Part shown: piece by piece, positions 38,526 through 48,372 of the stretch
Layout of the letters: the number at the start of each line of letters is the position of its first letter
Numbering within the stretch: the first letter of the stretch is position 1
DNA from: Tanypteryx hageni
Taxonomy: Eukaryota; Arthropoda; Insecta; Odonata; Petaluridae
Direction: 5' to 3'
Length of the DNA stretch: 64,000 nucleotides
NCBI GenBank assembly: GCA_028673005.1
Contig: CM054116.1
Span: 27,184,473 to 27,248,472, forward strand
The notes under the pieces: generated by a model
What the model saw: only the letters and a program-made list of their open reading frames with translations
The model's database searches: none
What the model was told of the DNA's origin: nothing
Translations under genes and position numbers: made by a program

Positions 38526-39672
38526 TCTGAACTCAATGATTTGGTTCGTGATCTTAATTTATCCAAGAGTCAAGCAGAACTTTTAGCTTCAAGATTAAAA
38601 GGATGGAATCATTTTGATCAGGGCGCTAAAATATGTTTTTCCGTAAATGTCAACAGCAATTTGAACATCTATTTTCTAAAGAAGGAGATCTAGTTTATTG
38701 CAATCATGTTGATTCTCTACTGGAGGCCTTGGGGCAGCAGCACAATCCTCAGGAGTGGCATTTGTTCATAGATTCCTCAAAGGTGATTTTAAAAGCAGTC
38801 CTGCTTCACAATGGAAACAAGTACCCATCTGTTCCACTAGTCCATGCGGCTCACATAAAGGAATCGTACGAAAACATGAAACTTCTGCTAACCAGTATCC
38901 AGTATGAAAAGTATTCTTGGCATGTCTGTGGAGATCTAAAAGTGATTGCTCTGTTGCTTGGGTTACAGTTTGGATACACCAAATTCTGTTGCTTCTTGTG
39001 TGAATGGGATAGCAGAGATAGACAAAACCACTACATCAAAAAGCAATGGCAAAAAGAGAAAAACTCACTCCAGGAAAGAAAAATGTAGTTAGTCAGCCAC
39101 TGGTTAGTTCTGAAAAAATCTATTTACTGCCATTTCACATTGATGATTGATTGATGAAAATTTTTGAAAAACGATGGATCGTAATGACCATGGGTTTCTC
39201 TTCTTGAAAAATAAATTTCCGAGAATTAGTGAGGCAAAAATCAAAGGAAGAATATTTGTGGGTCCTCAAGTAAGGGAACTGATGAAGGATGCTTTGTTTG
39301 AAAGCCAACTGAATGAAACTTAAGCAGCTGCATGGGCATCTTTCAAAAAAGTAGTCACCAACTTTCTGGGAAATTATAAGTCAGAAAACTACAGGCAACT
39401 TGTAAGTGAGCTCATTGTGGCCTACAGAGTAACGGGGTGTAATATGTCTCTAAAAATACACTTTTTGGACTCCCATTTCAACTTTTTTTCCGGAAAACCT
39501 CGGGGCTGTAAGCGATGAACATGGAAAACGCTTTCATCAGCACATCATTGGTATAGAAAACCGCTACCAGGGAAATTGGACCCCAAAAATGTTGGCTGAC
39601 TACTGCTGGACGCTTAAAAGAGATGTTCCTCAAGAAAAGTTTAGCAGACAATCCACATCAACCACATTTTAG
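38526..39672 (+). pseudogene. Broken copy of a repetitive transposase-like gene
   Basis: I recognise the frame as a multi-copy protein family seen uncharacterised in many arthropod and cnidarian genomes; the function is unproven. Signals in order: SELNDLVRDLNLSKSQAELL; then a single-base frameshift near 38638 in a T run; then the longest open piece (38633-39088) with EWHLFIDSSKVILK, SYENMKLLL, WHVCGDLKVIALLLG and CCFLCEWDSRDRQ. A frameshift, a short deletion and an in-frame TAA (~39320) follow. The tail keeps MSLKIHFLDSH, DEHGKRFHQHI and DYCWTLKRDVPQ, ending in TTF and TAG at 39670-39672. Conserved Asp/Glu residues (IDSS, CGDLK, DEHG) and the CFLC pair suggest an RNase H-type transposase with a metal knuckle, but that is inference. 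A splice-acceptor-like CAG precedes 38526. Confidence 0.75.
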
Positions 39673-40382
39673 GTTAGTAAATATATACTAATTTGTTTTT
39701 ACATATAATAAAAATACCTTCAATTTGAATGACATACATCTTTCGATCACTTAAAAACCCTGGGCGATAGAAAAATTTGGTAAACAGATTTGAAATCAGC
39801 GCGAAAAATTCTATGAGAATTACCATATTTTTACCATGTGAAAATTTTTTTTTGTTATCCAGTGTAATCAGGCATATTTTCATTCCAAAGAGAATTAACG
39901 ATATCACTCAATGGCTAAAATCAAATTGGCAAACTCCAACAGTTACAAAAGGATTAGGTAAATTGGATGCGCCTATCGACCACGAAGTGACTGTCATCAG
40001 TGGTGATTTATCGAAAGTAGATGCGAAATCGCATTCGTTTTTCCTCACCTAGTTAATGGCTATTGAATAGACGTAGCTTGTCTATCTTGTATATTTTACA
40101 AACTTATTTCTATACCATGCTTGCATTGCTTCATTGAGAATTAATGTACGTGTATCTTTCTCTTAATTTCTTAAAGACCCGATCAAAAATTTGTTTGCAT
40201 TAAATTATTTATCAACATGAGTAATTTACCAACACAACCCACTGTTTTAGATCAATGTCACTTTCGTTGTAGCAGAAACTGTTTTATTTCATTGCAACAC
40301 CGTCCATTAAACGTCGCCGTGGTTATTCTTGATGTTTTGTAAAATTTTCTTCTACGTCAACATGCAGCGTGAGGTCGAGGAG
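39673..40382. other. AT-rich spacer
   Basis: A 91-codon frame at 39777-40052 has no motif I know. It could belong to the preceding element's 3' flank. Confidence 0.45.
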
Positions 40383-40398
40383 AGGTCCACGTGGACCT
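40383..40398. promoter_or_regulatory. 16-bp perfect palindrome with E-box core
   Basis: AGGTCCACGTGGACCT is its own reverse complement and centres on CACGTG, the E-box bound by bHLH proteins. It is followed by CCAATAAAGAATCC and ATCAATCAAT, so it may instead be part of a retroelement 3' end. No gene is nearby to regulate. Confidence 0.4.
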
Positions 40399-41190
40399 AT
40401 CTTTGCCAATAAAGAATCCAATCAAATCAATCAATGTGGCGTCATGTGAGAGCCAACGGGAACAAGGGGACGGTTTTTACAACAACGGAGAGGAGAAGGG
40501 ACGTGGAGGCGAATGGTATATTGATGGTTGCGTACATCTGGATCTGTGTAGGATGATAGAGGGAGTACGAGAGAAAAAGAGAGAGAGGGAGACACAGGAA
40601 TGGGAGCCGGTTCGCTCCGCCGCTATTTCCCCTTTCGGAGAGGCTTTGATGTCGATTTCATTGGGGATTAAGGGCGATCGGTTCGCTGGGTCAGAGGGAG
40701 AGTGATTGTTGCCGGACGACTATGACGAATGTCTTTTCCCTTCAGCGGGAGCGGTACGTGCGACCTGTTTCTTTCGGGAGGTCAGTCACGCGCGGACCGA
40801 TAGACTGTATCGCGATGGGGTACGGGAGAGGGAAAAAACCACAGAAATGGTTTATACAAGAAGGAGGAGGAGGTGGAGGAAGAGGGGCGGAAGTAGGCCG
40901 GCGAGTCGGATAATCGTCGTTTTGCATTCGCATGAAAAACGTGGGACTTGTAAAATTATATGGAAGCCGCAAAATGTAAAATACATTATATGCAAGGGTG
41001 TGAACGAAAAAATTAATATTTTGCCATAAATTTCGTATATAAAAAGTTCATTTCATTGTCAAAGATACTAAAATCTGTTTATAGATTGGCTGAAAATTGT
41101 GGTCGCTAAAATGTAGAAGAAAGCTTTATGAAGGTTGAAGCGAAAACAATATTTAAGGGAGGATAAATAAATTGAATTCTCAATGTTAAA
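40399..41190. other. CpG-containing, purine-leaning block then AT-rich spacer
   Basis: GA/GGA-rich pieces at ~40480-40600 and ~40860-40910. Overlapping frames of 100-110 codons at 40391-40705 and 40706-41029 are Arg/Glu/Gly-rich with no motif. Confidence 0.45.
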
Positions 41191-42990
41191 GAGATTATTT
41201 GCAGTTAATATTTAATTTATTTCGAATTAAATGAAGAAATGATTTCATTCGTGCACCTTGGTGTTTGGATGACGTTCGAAATTGGTTGTAGATTATAGCA
41301 AACTACGCGAAAATTCCGTTCATGAACTTTTTATGCACGCATATTTTTGCAGATTTAGATCTTTTGACTAGTGTAACTTTAAAATTCTATTCTTCATCAT
41401 TCTACTTTTACCAAAATTCCAATCCAGAAGATATAATTTCCAATTGCATTATAAAAATGTAGAAATCGAAGTCTTAAAGTGAACTTAAGAGCATAATACG
41501 TAAAAATTGAAGTGAGATAACGCAATAATTGCGATATTAAAAATACCAGTATTAATGTAGGCTTTGAGGAAGTCTTTCTCCTGAAAATGTGGAGTGCGGT
41601 ACAAGTTTTTTTCGTATCGCCTTCTAAGAAACAATAAGGATCTCATTTGTGTGTGTATTTGAATAGAAGAAGGAATCAAAGTTTAAATAAGAAAATGACA
41701 CAATGAAGAACTTAGTATTTTAATATAAGGAAATCATCAGTGATCACAAAAAAATTAATTTCCATATGGTAAAATAGGAAATTCGAAATGAAGGGAGATG
41801 TAGAGGGAGAGAGAGAGAGACAGGCCCTTTTCATTTGCCTATTAATCTTCCAAACTCTCTTATATTTGCTTTTTGACCGCCATAATGAAGTGGCATCCTC
41901 GCTCCGGGCATCACATATATATATCTCTGAGGAGGAGGGGGAAGGCGAGAGCGGGAGGGAAAAGCAAGAGGTCGGAGGAAAATAAAACAGCACCCTTTAA
42001 CCAAAGAGGAAAAGAAACCGTCTGTGTGTTCATTTGGGCGAGACATTAAAAAAACCAGGTTTTTTCCTTAGTCGAATACCGTGACAAGAACATAAGACAA
42101 TCGCAGAAGCGAATAATAATTCAGATGGGTGTGCATTGTTTATTTTTTCATTTTCGGGCGGCGGGAATAATGGCGGTTTTGCGAGGGGAGTTGAAAGAGA
42201 GAGAGAAGGCGGGTGGGGACGAGTGCCACAGAGGAGGAATGATGTGGGGATGTTTGCGGGATGGAGGAGCAGCAAAGTGGAGGAAGGGGGAGCAATACGC
42301 GAGTTTTGCCCCCACTCCTCCTCGCCATCCCTCACCCCACAGCCACTCTGCTAAACAGTGGGTGACGGCTAATTTTCTTGAAAGCTTCCCGGAGGCTCCC
42401 ACCGTTGACTATCCACGAGAAATAACTCTTCAAATTGGCAACAAGAGGGATGGTGGATGGGAGCGATGGAGACGCCGCAGCGAGAGGTACGGAGTTGGGG
42501 AGAGAGAGAGAGGACGGAGTGGAGAGGGAGGTGGAGAGTCTACAGGTTAGAGAATCAGCTCGGAAAGAGGAGGGGGTTGATGGAGGTAGGGTGAAAGGGA
42601 AGGGAGAGGGGAGGTTGGAAGGAGAATATGGGAAGACATGGTAGACGGGATGGGGAGTGGGGGCAGGGTAAAATGGAGGAAGCTATGGATGGATAGATAC
42701 TATCGTGTGAAGGGAGACGTTTCCGGAAATGTCCCAGAGCTCCATTGTATGTGCAGCGGGGAGAGAAGGGAGTTGGGCTTGGTGGAGGTGGGTGTGGTCG
42801 CGGAGTGTGAGTGGACAGAGGGAGATGTCGGTTCTTGGAAGACGGAATAGACACGCGAAGGTGAATAGTGTCGCGTGCGCGTGAGAAGGTCGCGTGATGG
42901 GGTTTCTACCTCCAGTGTTGTCGACAAAAGGAGTTTGTATTTGTTGCAGCTTTGCGGGAGAAACCATGTTAAAGATACATAGAATACTGT
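41191..42990. other. AT-rich spacer then 0.9-kb purine-rich block
   Basis: AT-rich to ~41770, then GA/GGA-rich at ~41785-41820, ~41925-42010, ~42180-42300 and ~42440-42850. Up to four overlapping frames are open in the purine blocks, which marks them as artefacts. No gene supported. Confidence 0.55.
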
Positions 42991-43393
42991 ATTTCTTCCC
43001 CCTCACATTTCTTTGTCCTCTTCCTCATACATATTATATGCACACTCAGGTATAAGAGAAAAAAGAGTGAAATAATTCGCGTCCACAATATTGCCCATGC
43101 AGTATAGGGGTTATAGTGGTTATAGGGCAAGGACAGTAAGAGTTGAATTAGATAAAAAGAAATTTTCAAATTTTTGAATGGCATAGAAGAGATAGTTATG
43201 AGTAAAAAATTCAACAGGATGATTTTTTATGTAGATATGTGTATACATAGACACACTTTAAATTTTACTAGACATATGAACGGATTTTTTAATACATAAT
43301 AGTACGTACATTCGGGCATACAGTCGCGCACGCATATAAGTATAAAGAGTTCAATTCGGAGACAATTTCCTGACGATTTTTCAAGCTTTATTT
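42991..43393. other. AT-rich spacer
   Basis: Nothing recognised apart from two overlapping AATAAA hexamers on the minus strand at about 43387-43398, discussed with the exon candidate upstream of them. Confidence 0.5.
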
Positions 43394-43886
43394 TTATTCA
43401 CTCCTCGTCGGAAGGGGGAGACGTGATAGTCTTTTGTTTTCTCTTTTTTTCCCCCGCCTTGCCTCTCCTATTGGATGAGGGCTCGAATTGCGGTTGACTA
43501 GCCACCGAGGTCCTTCCCCTCTGCCCCTCGCCGCGAAGCGACTTCTTTCCAACGGAGGAAATCGGTCGTTCGGCTTCATGCGATGCGTCTGAGACGAGAG
43601 AGAGAACAGAAGAAGATGGAAGAGAGAGAGAGAGAGCGAGGTTGTCTTTATATTTCGTCTTCCCTCTCGATCTCCACGGCAGCTCACTTACTTTGCACTG
43701 AGGACCGAAATTGAAAACTTTTGCGATGGGATCAAAAGAAAAAACGTGAAAAGAGACTTTTCTGGGAAAAACTTCCTTTTCTGAAAGCGATCTTGCAGTC
43801 GTTTTCCTTCTCGTTGTTTGGAAATAGATTCCGATGGAAAAAATGCCCAAGGACAATTCCTTCTGAAAATTTCTTTTGAGTGACAC
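43394..43886 (-). CDS. Candidate two-exon gene end, minus strand (weak)
   Basis: I do not recognise a protein. What can be seen on the minus strand: an open stretch from about 43886; a consensus splice donor AAA/GTAAGTGAG at 43691; a 103-base putative intron with a long pyrimidine tract; an acceptor TCGTCTCAG ending at 43589; then an open second exon. If spliced, the frame runs into a TAA at 43394-43396 that overlaps an AATAAA polyadenylation hexamer. The unspliced frame instead ends at TGA (43398-43400) with a basic, disordered tail GEKKRKQKTITSPPSDEE. Pyrimidine-rich DNA makes acceptors cheap, and neither peptide shows a domain, so a non-coding exon or chance are both possible. Confidence 0.22.
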
Positions 43887-43914
43887 AAGGCGTAACGCGT
43901 CTTTTTCGGGTCAT

Positions 43915-44041
43915 TGGAAGCGTATTTCCAGGGTAAATTTCACGGAATTTGAGGTTAACAGTACGTTAATTCACTATGCTACTGCCTGAAATTATTTATG
44001 AAATTATAATTGGAAATTAAAAAATAATATCAAATACATAC

Positions 44042-44043
<2 letters not shown>
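43915..44043. other. AT-rich spacer
   Basis: Nothing recognised. Confidence 0.5.

Positions 44044-44107
<64 letters not shown>
44044..44107. repeat. (TA)32 microsatellite
   Basis: Perfect TA run, directly adjoining the hAT-like fragment to its right. Confidence 0.95.
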
Positions 44108-44111
<4 letters not shown>

Positions 44112-44348
44112 TTTTGGAAATTTCCTGCCCCTAGGCCAAATTATATTTCCGCCCTCTTTTTGGCGTTTTTTTTCGAAAATAATCGCTCGTGTATATAGAA
44201 TGTCTTTTCATCCATCCGTCTGCGTGATATTAGTTAATTAATAAATAATTAATTAATATTGAGTTTTTTACTCCTGCCATGAAATCCCATTTTTATTGCC
44301 GCCCCTAGGCCATTGTCTACTTCGACCTTATTTCAAATCCGCGACTGA
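44108..44348. mobile_element. hAT-like non-autonomous element fragment
   Basis: Left end GCGGTTTTGGAAA and right end, read inward, GCGGATTTGAAA form a short inverted pair. Both ends carry a CCCCTAGGCC motif of the kind found near the tips of hAT-type MITEs. The right tip reads CAGTCGCGG on the minus strand. The left side abuts the (TA)n tract and I see no 8-bp duplication there. Confidence 0.45.
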
Positions 44349-45809
44349 TGATAGCTAACGTAAAAGTAATTGAGGCTATAATTGATGTGCATAGCCGTTT
44401 GGTATTATTTACGGACGGTATCATTGCAATTTTGGAAGGCTAGACGCCGTTTCTCGCATAGTCCTCTTTTCTGAAATGTTTTTCGGTGAATTATCGTTCG
44501 TCTTATTGTCTAGAAAGAAGAGAACGATAGATGCGATGGTAAAAAAATAAGAAATAGATAGGCAATATATCGAGTGGAAATGGGTTGCTTAAAGAGTTGA
44601 TGCGATGGAGTGTGGTGGGTAAATTACTACAGACGGTGAATCGGCTCGGAAAAATTTTGTAATGCAATGTCAATGAAAATGTCTGAGGGGAAAATAAATG
44701 CCGGCCAATGGAGAATCCTCTTGGCAGATAACTTGGTAAAGAACGAGTTGAGTTTATGAGTAATGGAGTTAATCTTGGCCTTTTAGGGAGATTTTTTGGA
44801 CAACAAGGCAAGACATTTGGGCATTGCCTTACGTTGCGAAGGAATGTAAATCTTTATTCTAAAAAGGGAAGATAATGAGCACACTCCTCTTATTCGAAAT
44901 GATCTCTCCGGTGTTGTATTAAGACCATCATGTGACATTTTAGATTCGGTTTGGGACGGAATTTGCGTGATTTGTTCGCCCCTAATTATCGATGACGCAT
45001 CTCTTTTTGTTAGGGCTTCAAGTTCTCTTGTTCCTTATTATCTCCATCTGTTAGTAGTTCTCTGGGCCCTTCTTTGGGGAGGTTCGATCCAAAGTTTTCG
45101 TGGTCTTACGATGATCATTTCTTCCGCTGTTGCGTACAACCCATTATTCATTTCGGATTATGCTGTTAAACACACTCCTCAGAAGAGAAACTGACAGAGT
45201 AAGTGGGAAAACTTGCGAAAATAAGTTTGACGTACAGGGAAAAGATGAAATTTCTACTCAAATGAAATAGGAAATGAAACAACACCCAAGAAATTAAACA
45301 ATAAAAAATGAATTTCATTCACACCAGTAAGCCATTCAATTTTTAATCGATAAAATCATCGGTTTTATTCATAACTCATTTATTTTGTTTTATAGTACAT
45401 GAGAATATTTTCCTAAATAAATCAGGGATATCATTTACTTTCATATCATTAGGTAGAGAGGATTGAGTTGTTCACCATAAAAGGTGCTCAGTTTCCATAT
45501 TACGACCTCAATAAGCTCTTTAACACTATTGAAATCAGTCGCAATCACTTATAAAATTATCTCAAACGGTCAGCAAATGACGTTGTTCTTAGAAGAGGCA
45601 ATGTTTTTTCTTCCCACGAAAGACTCAAAGACGAAATCCCATAAATAATTTTTTGTTTACAATTTAAAAAAAATGTGACAACAGCACGGGGGTCATATGC
45701 CCATCTTCCAAGACCATTGTTGGTGCGCCACCATGTTGTGGAGATATAAGAATATGAAGGCCTAATATTAATAAAAAAAATTGATCGGATACAGCTCAAA
45801 GACGTAATA

Positions 45810-45812
<3 letters not shown>
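44349..45812. other. Spacer
   Basis: A 75-codon frame at 44967-45194 is hydrophobic but shows no known motif; a 102-codon minus-strand frame at 44503-44811 is likewise unsupported. Nothing else seen. Confidence 0.45.

Positions 45813-45874
<62 letters not shown>
45813..45874. repeat. (TA)31 microsatellite
   Basis: Left border of the MITE at 45875. Confidence 0.95.
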
Positions 45875-45878
<4 letters not shown>

Positions 45879-46331
45879 GCCGTCTGAAGAGGGGGGGGGG
45901 GGCTGGGTGGGCAGTCGCCCAGGGCCCCGCGTCTATGAGAAGCTATAGTAGAAATTTTATTCGAGAAATTGTCTCGAGAAGAGGAGATAGGTGCTCGTTT
46001 ACTCGTATACTGTTTATATACTCGTATACCTTTCTCATTAATTTCCAATTTCCAAGTTGATAAGATTGAAAAATCAATAATTATCGACAGATTTGCGCAT
46101 ATTAAAGCTAGATAAATAAACACTTAAAATTTCAATGTACTGATTATTGTTCTTTTAATCTGTGCAAACCTTAACAATTAATTGTTTTAAAAATATATTT
46201 CACCTACTGTATTTTTGGGGAAAAACTAACATAAACTTGAAAACAATAATAAAATGAGAAATTTGATTTGTATTAATAGGTGGCCCCACGGCAACCCTCT
46301 CGCCCGGGGCCCTGCGGGTCTTAGAGACGGC

Positions 46332-46335
<4 letters not shown>
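45875..46335. mobile_element. hAT-like MITE, 461 bp
   Basis: Perfect 11-bp terminal inverted repeats CAGAGCCGTCT (45875-45885) and AGACGGCTCTG (46325-46335). Inside, both ends carry GGGCCCCG-type GC-rich segments (a G12-13 run at ~45890 and GCCCGGGGCCC at ~46302), typical of the CAGGGCCG hAT MITEs as I recall. No coding capacity. Both ends run directly into (TA)n, so an 8-bp target duplication would be invisible within TATATATA. Confidence 0.72.

Positions 46336-46386
<51 letters not shown>
46336..46386. repeat. (TA)25 microsatellite between two elements
   Basis: Separates the MITE from the foldback element. Confidence 0.95.
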
Positions 46387-46388
<2 letters not shown>

Positions 46389-46747
46389 ATGGCATCAATG
46401 TGTTGGGATGAGGAAGCCCAGTGAGCACTCACCAATCAGACGACTTCAGGTTGGCGAGGCCCTGGGAATGTCGAAGCGACACACGTAAAAGAACACTAAA
46501 ACAACACAGAAACGTAGAAGCTTTCGGAGTTCTCTCTCTGTAGCTGATGAAGGAATAACTCCGAAAGCTTCTACGTTTGTGATCTTTCTGTTTTGTTTTA
46601 GTGTTTTTTTACGTGTGTCGCTTCGACATCCCCAGGGCCTCGCCAACCTGAAGTCGTCTGATTGGTGAGTGCTCACTGGGCTTCCTCAACCCAACATCTT
46701 GTTGCCATCCATATATCCATTTTACCTTTCCTTTTCCGTAAGCTGTT
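46385..46747. mobile_element. Foldback element with hammerhead-like core (Penelope-type?)
   Basis: Two ~150-base arms (46385-46531 and 46557-46712) are near-perfect reverse complements, separated by a 25-base loop. The right arm has about seven extra bases (TGATCTT region) and a 35-base extension ending TTTCCTTTTCCGTAAGC. The loop and the start of the right arm carry a hammerhead ribozyme core. Penelope-like retroelements have terminal repeats that can be inverted and that encode hammerheads (Cervera and de la Peña). My reading is a pair of inverted Penelope-type terminal repeats without the internal gene. The alternative is an unrelated foldback or MITE. (TA)n tracts lie on both sides. A deletion derivative is at 62226-62478. 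Confidence 0.62.
46540..46577 (+). ncRNA. Hammerhead-like ribozyme core
   Basis: GTAG (helix I strand), CTGATGA (core), AGGAATAACTCC (helix II as GGA/TCC with one extra A before it), GAAA (core), GCTT, then CTAC pairing back to GTAG. The conserved CUGANGA and GAAA boxes are both present. Helix III would be only the self-complementary AGCU, which a single molecule cannot close but two molecules can, as in the dimeric hammerheads of Penelope elements and Schistosoma repeats. Cleavage would fall after T46570. The extra base before helix II and the weak helix II may reduce activity. Confidence 0.5.
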
Positions 46748-46752
46748 TTATA

Positions 46753-46820
<68 letters not shown>

Positions 46821-46824
46821 TATA
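46748..46824. repeat. (TA)n microsatellite, ~77 bp, with two interruptions
   Basis: Right border of the foldback; single interruptions near 46758 and 46815. Confidence 0.95.
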
Positions 46825-48000
46825 GGAGAAAAAAGCGTAGGCGATACGGAATGGGAGAGGAGATGGTGAAGGGGATTGGATATTGAGGGAGAGCTGACGC
46901 AAATAGGTTGAAAGGGCGAGGAAAGGTGAGGGTTTAAAGAGAATGGGATTGCGTTCACGTGGGGAAGGGAGGAGGAATGAGAGGGCTTGAAGAGTGGAGA
47001 ATAACATAATGAGCAATAAGGAGCTTTTGTGGATGAGACAGTCTGGTGAGGTAGAAGAAAGATGAAATAAATTTTGGCCGGATTCCATTCTCAGACATAG
47101 GGCGATTCCTCAGAGATGTTTCCCCTCGTAACGTAACCAAGACTGCCAATCGCCATCGAGCGCTCATATTCGCTTCTCCTCTATTCCACCATTATCTTTT
47201 TTCTTTCTCTCTCTCTACCTCTTCCTTCTCTTCCCCTCCTATTCTACGCCATTTCCTTTTCTTTCGAAAATGTTATACTACTTCCCATCTTATCTCCAAA
47301 TCCAAACGATCTGGCGCGCCGCTTCTTGGCATTCTCCGAATCGTTCTCGTGCAATTTCACTGCCAACTTAAAAAAATCTTCCTCTCGTTCGTTGCAAATC
47401 GTTTCATGATTATTTATTAACACTTATCTTTCCATTTCTCCCCCGAAAGTCTTTATATTATGGGTAATATTCCATGTCTTACGTGGCAAGATTCCTCGAG
47501 ATACTTTAGGGTTTCTTTTTTATAAAACTGGCAAGTTTCACATCTATAGTTGGCTAGGATGAAAGTTTGGATAAAAAGTTAAAGCTGTAAGAATTTCTGT
47601 GCAAATTCTTTATAAAGATTTTTTATGACTCGGAACTAAAATTAAAAGTGGTCTTCAATTTTTAAATATTATAATCAAAGGAATCCTATGTTCATGTCAG
47701 TGTTCCGACAAAGGTTTAACGAAACCTGATATTGATTCAATGTATTCCTTTTGAGCCTATAACCTTTAATATTTTTATGTTGTAAAATAAACGTTTTCAG
47801 AATAAGATCACGGTATCTCGAATGCAAAACGAATAAAGGTTTTATCGAACAAGAATAACGTTTTCCCTTACGTCAGAGTTTTCCCGCTTCAAGAAAAACC
47901 GAGACGAGTGACACGATTATCTTGTAAGTATACATTAGTGGCGTAGGGACTTTGTCTTCGGTGATCCTATAAAGCAAACACCGTTCTTCCATACCTTAGA
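46825..48000. other. Spacer with purine patch
   Basis: GA-rich at ~46845-46990, TC-rich at ~47175-47250, then AT-rich. No gene supported. Confidence 0.5.
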
Positions 48001-48372
48001 GCGAGTGTCGGGTGGATGAGAGAAAGAGAGGTGTGTGGACATAGTCTGATTATAGCGCTTTTTGCCGTTCGACAGCAACCCCATCTTTATTGGCTTAATG
48101 AAGCCAGCATCCTCATCCCATTCTCTCGTCCACCGATCGACCCCTCCCCCTTTATCCCGAGAAAGAGTCCCTTTGCTGTCGCCTTCACTTACTGTCGGCT
48201 GGCGCAATCCTCTCGCGGAGAATCGAATGGAATTTACGTCTCGGTGGTGAGGTGCTTTTGACCTGGAGTCCGAATAGCTCACACCACCGCCCCATGGCTC
48301 TTTGGTTGCATCGCCTCGCATCTCTTTAACCGCCATTAGCGGACGCGAAGCCGATCTCGGCAAAGAGGTCAA
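48001..48372. other. CpG-richer stretch with a 145-codon minus-strand frame
   Basis: The minus-strand frame at 47935-48372 begins at a TTG and has more balanced composition than the other frames, but shows no domain I know. The opposite strand is also open for 81 codons. I leave it uncalled as a gene. Confidence 0.35.

Noticed and set aside
42125..42854. Overlapping frames of 60-141 codons
   Set aside because: Purine-rich block with up to four simultaneous open frames; no motif or splice signal.
45812..47088. Frames with long Ile-Tyr repeats on both strands
   Set aside because: Translation of (TA)n tracts joined to flanking sequence.
47935..48372. 145-codon minus-strand frame with balanced composition
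   Set aside because: Starts at TTG, no known domain, opposite strand also open; evidence too thin for a gene call.
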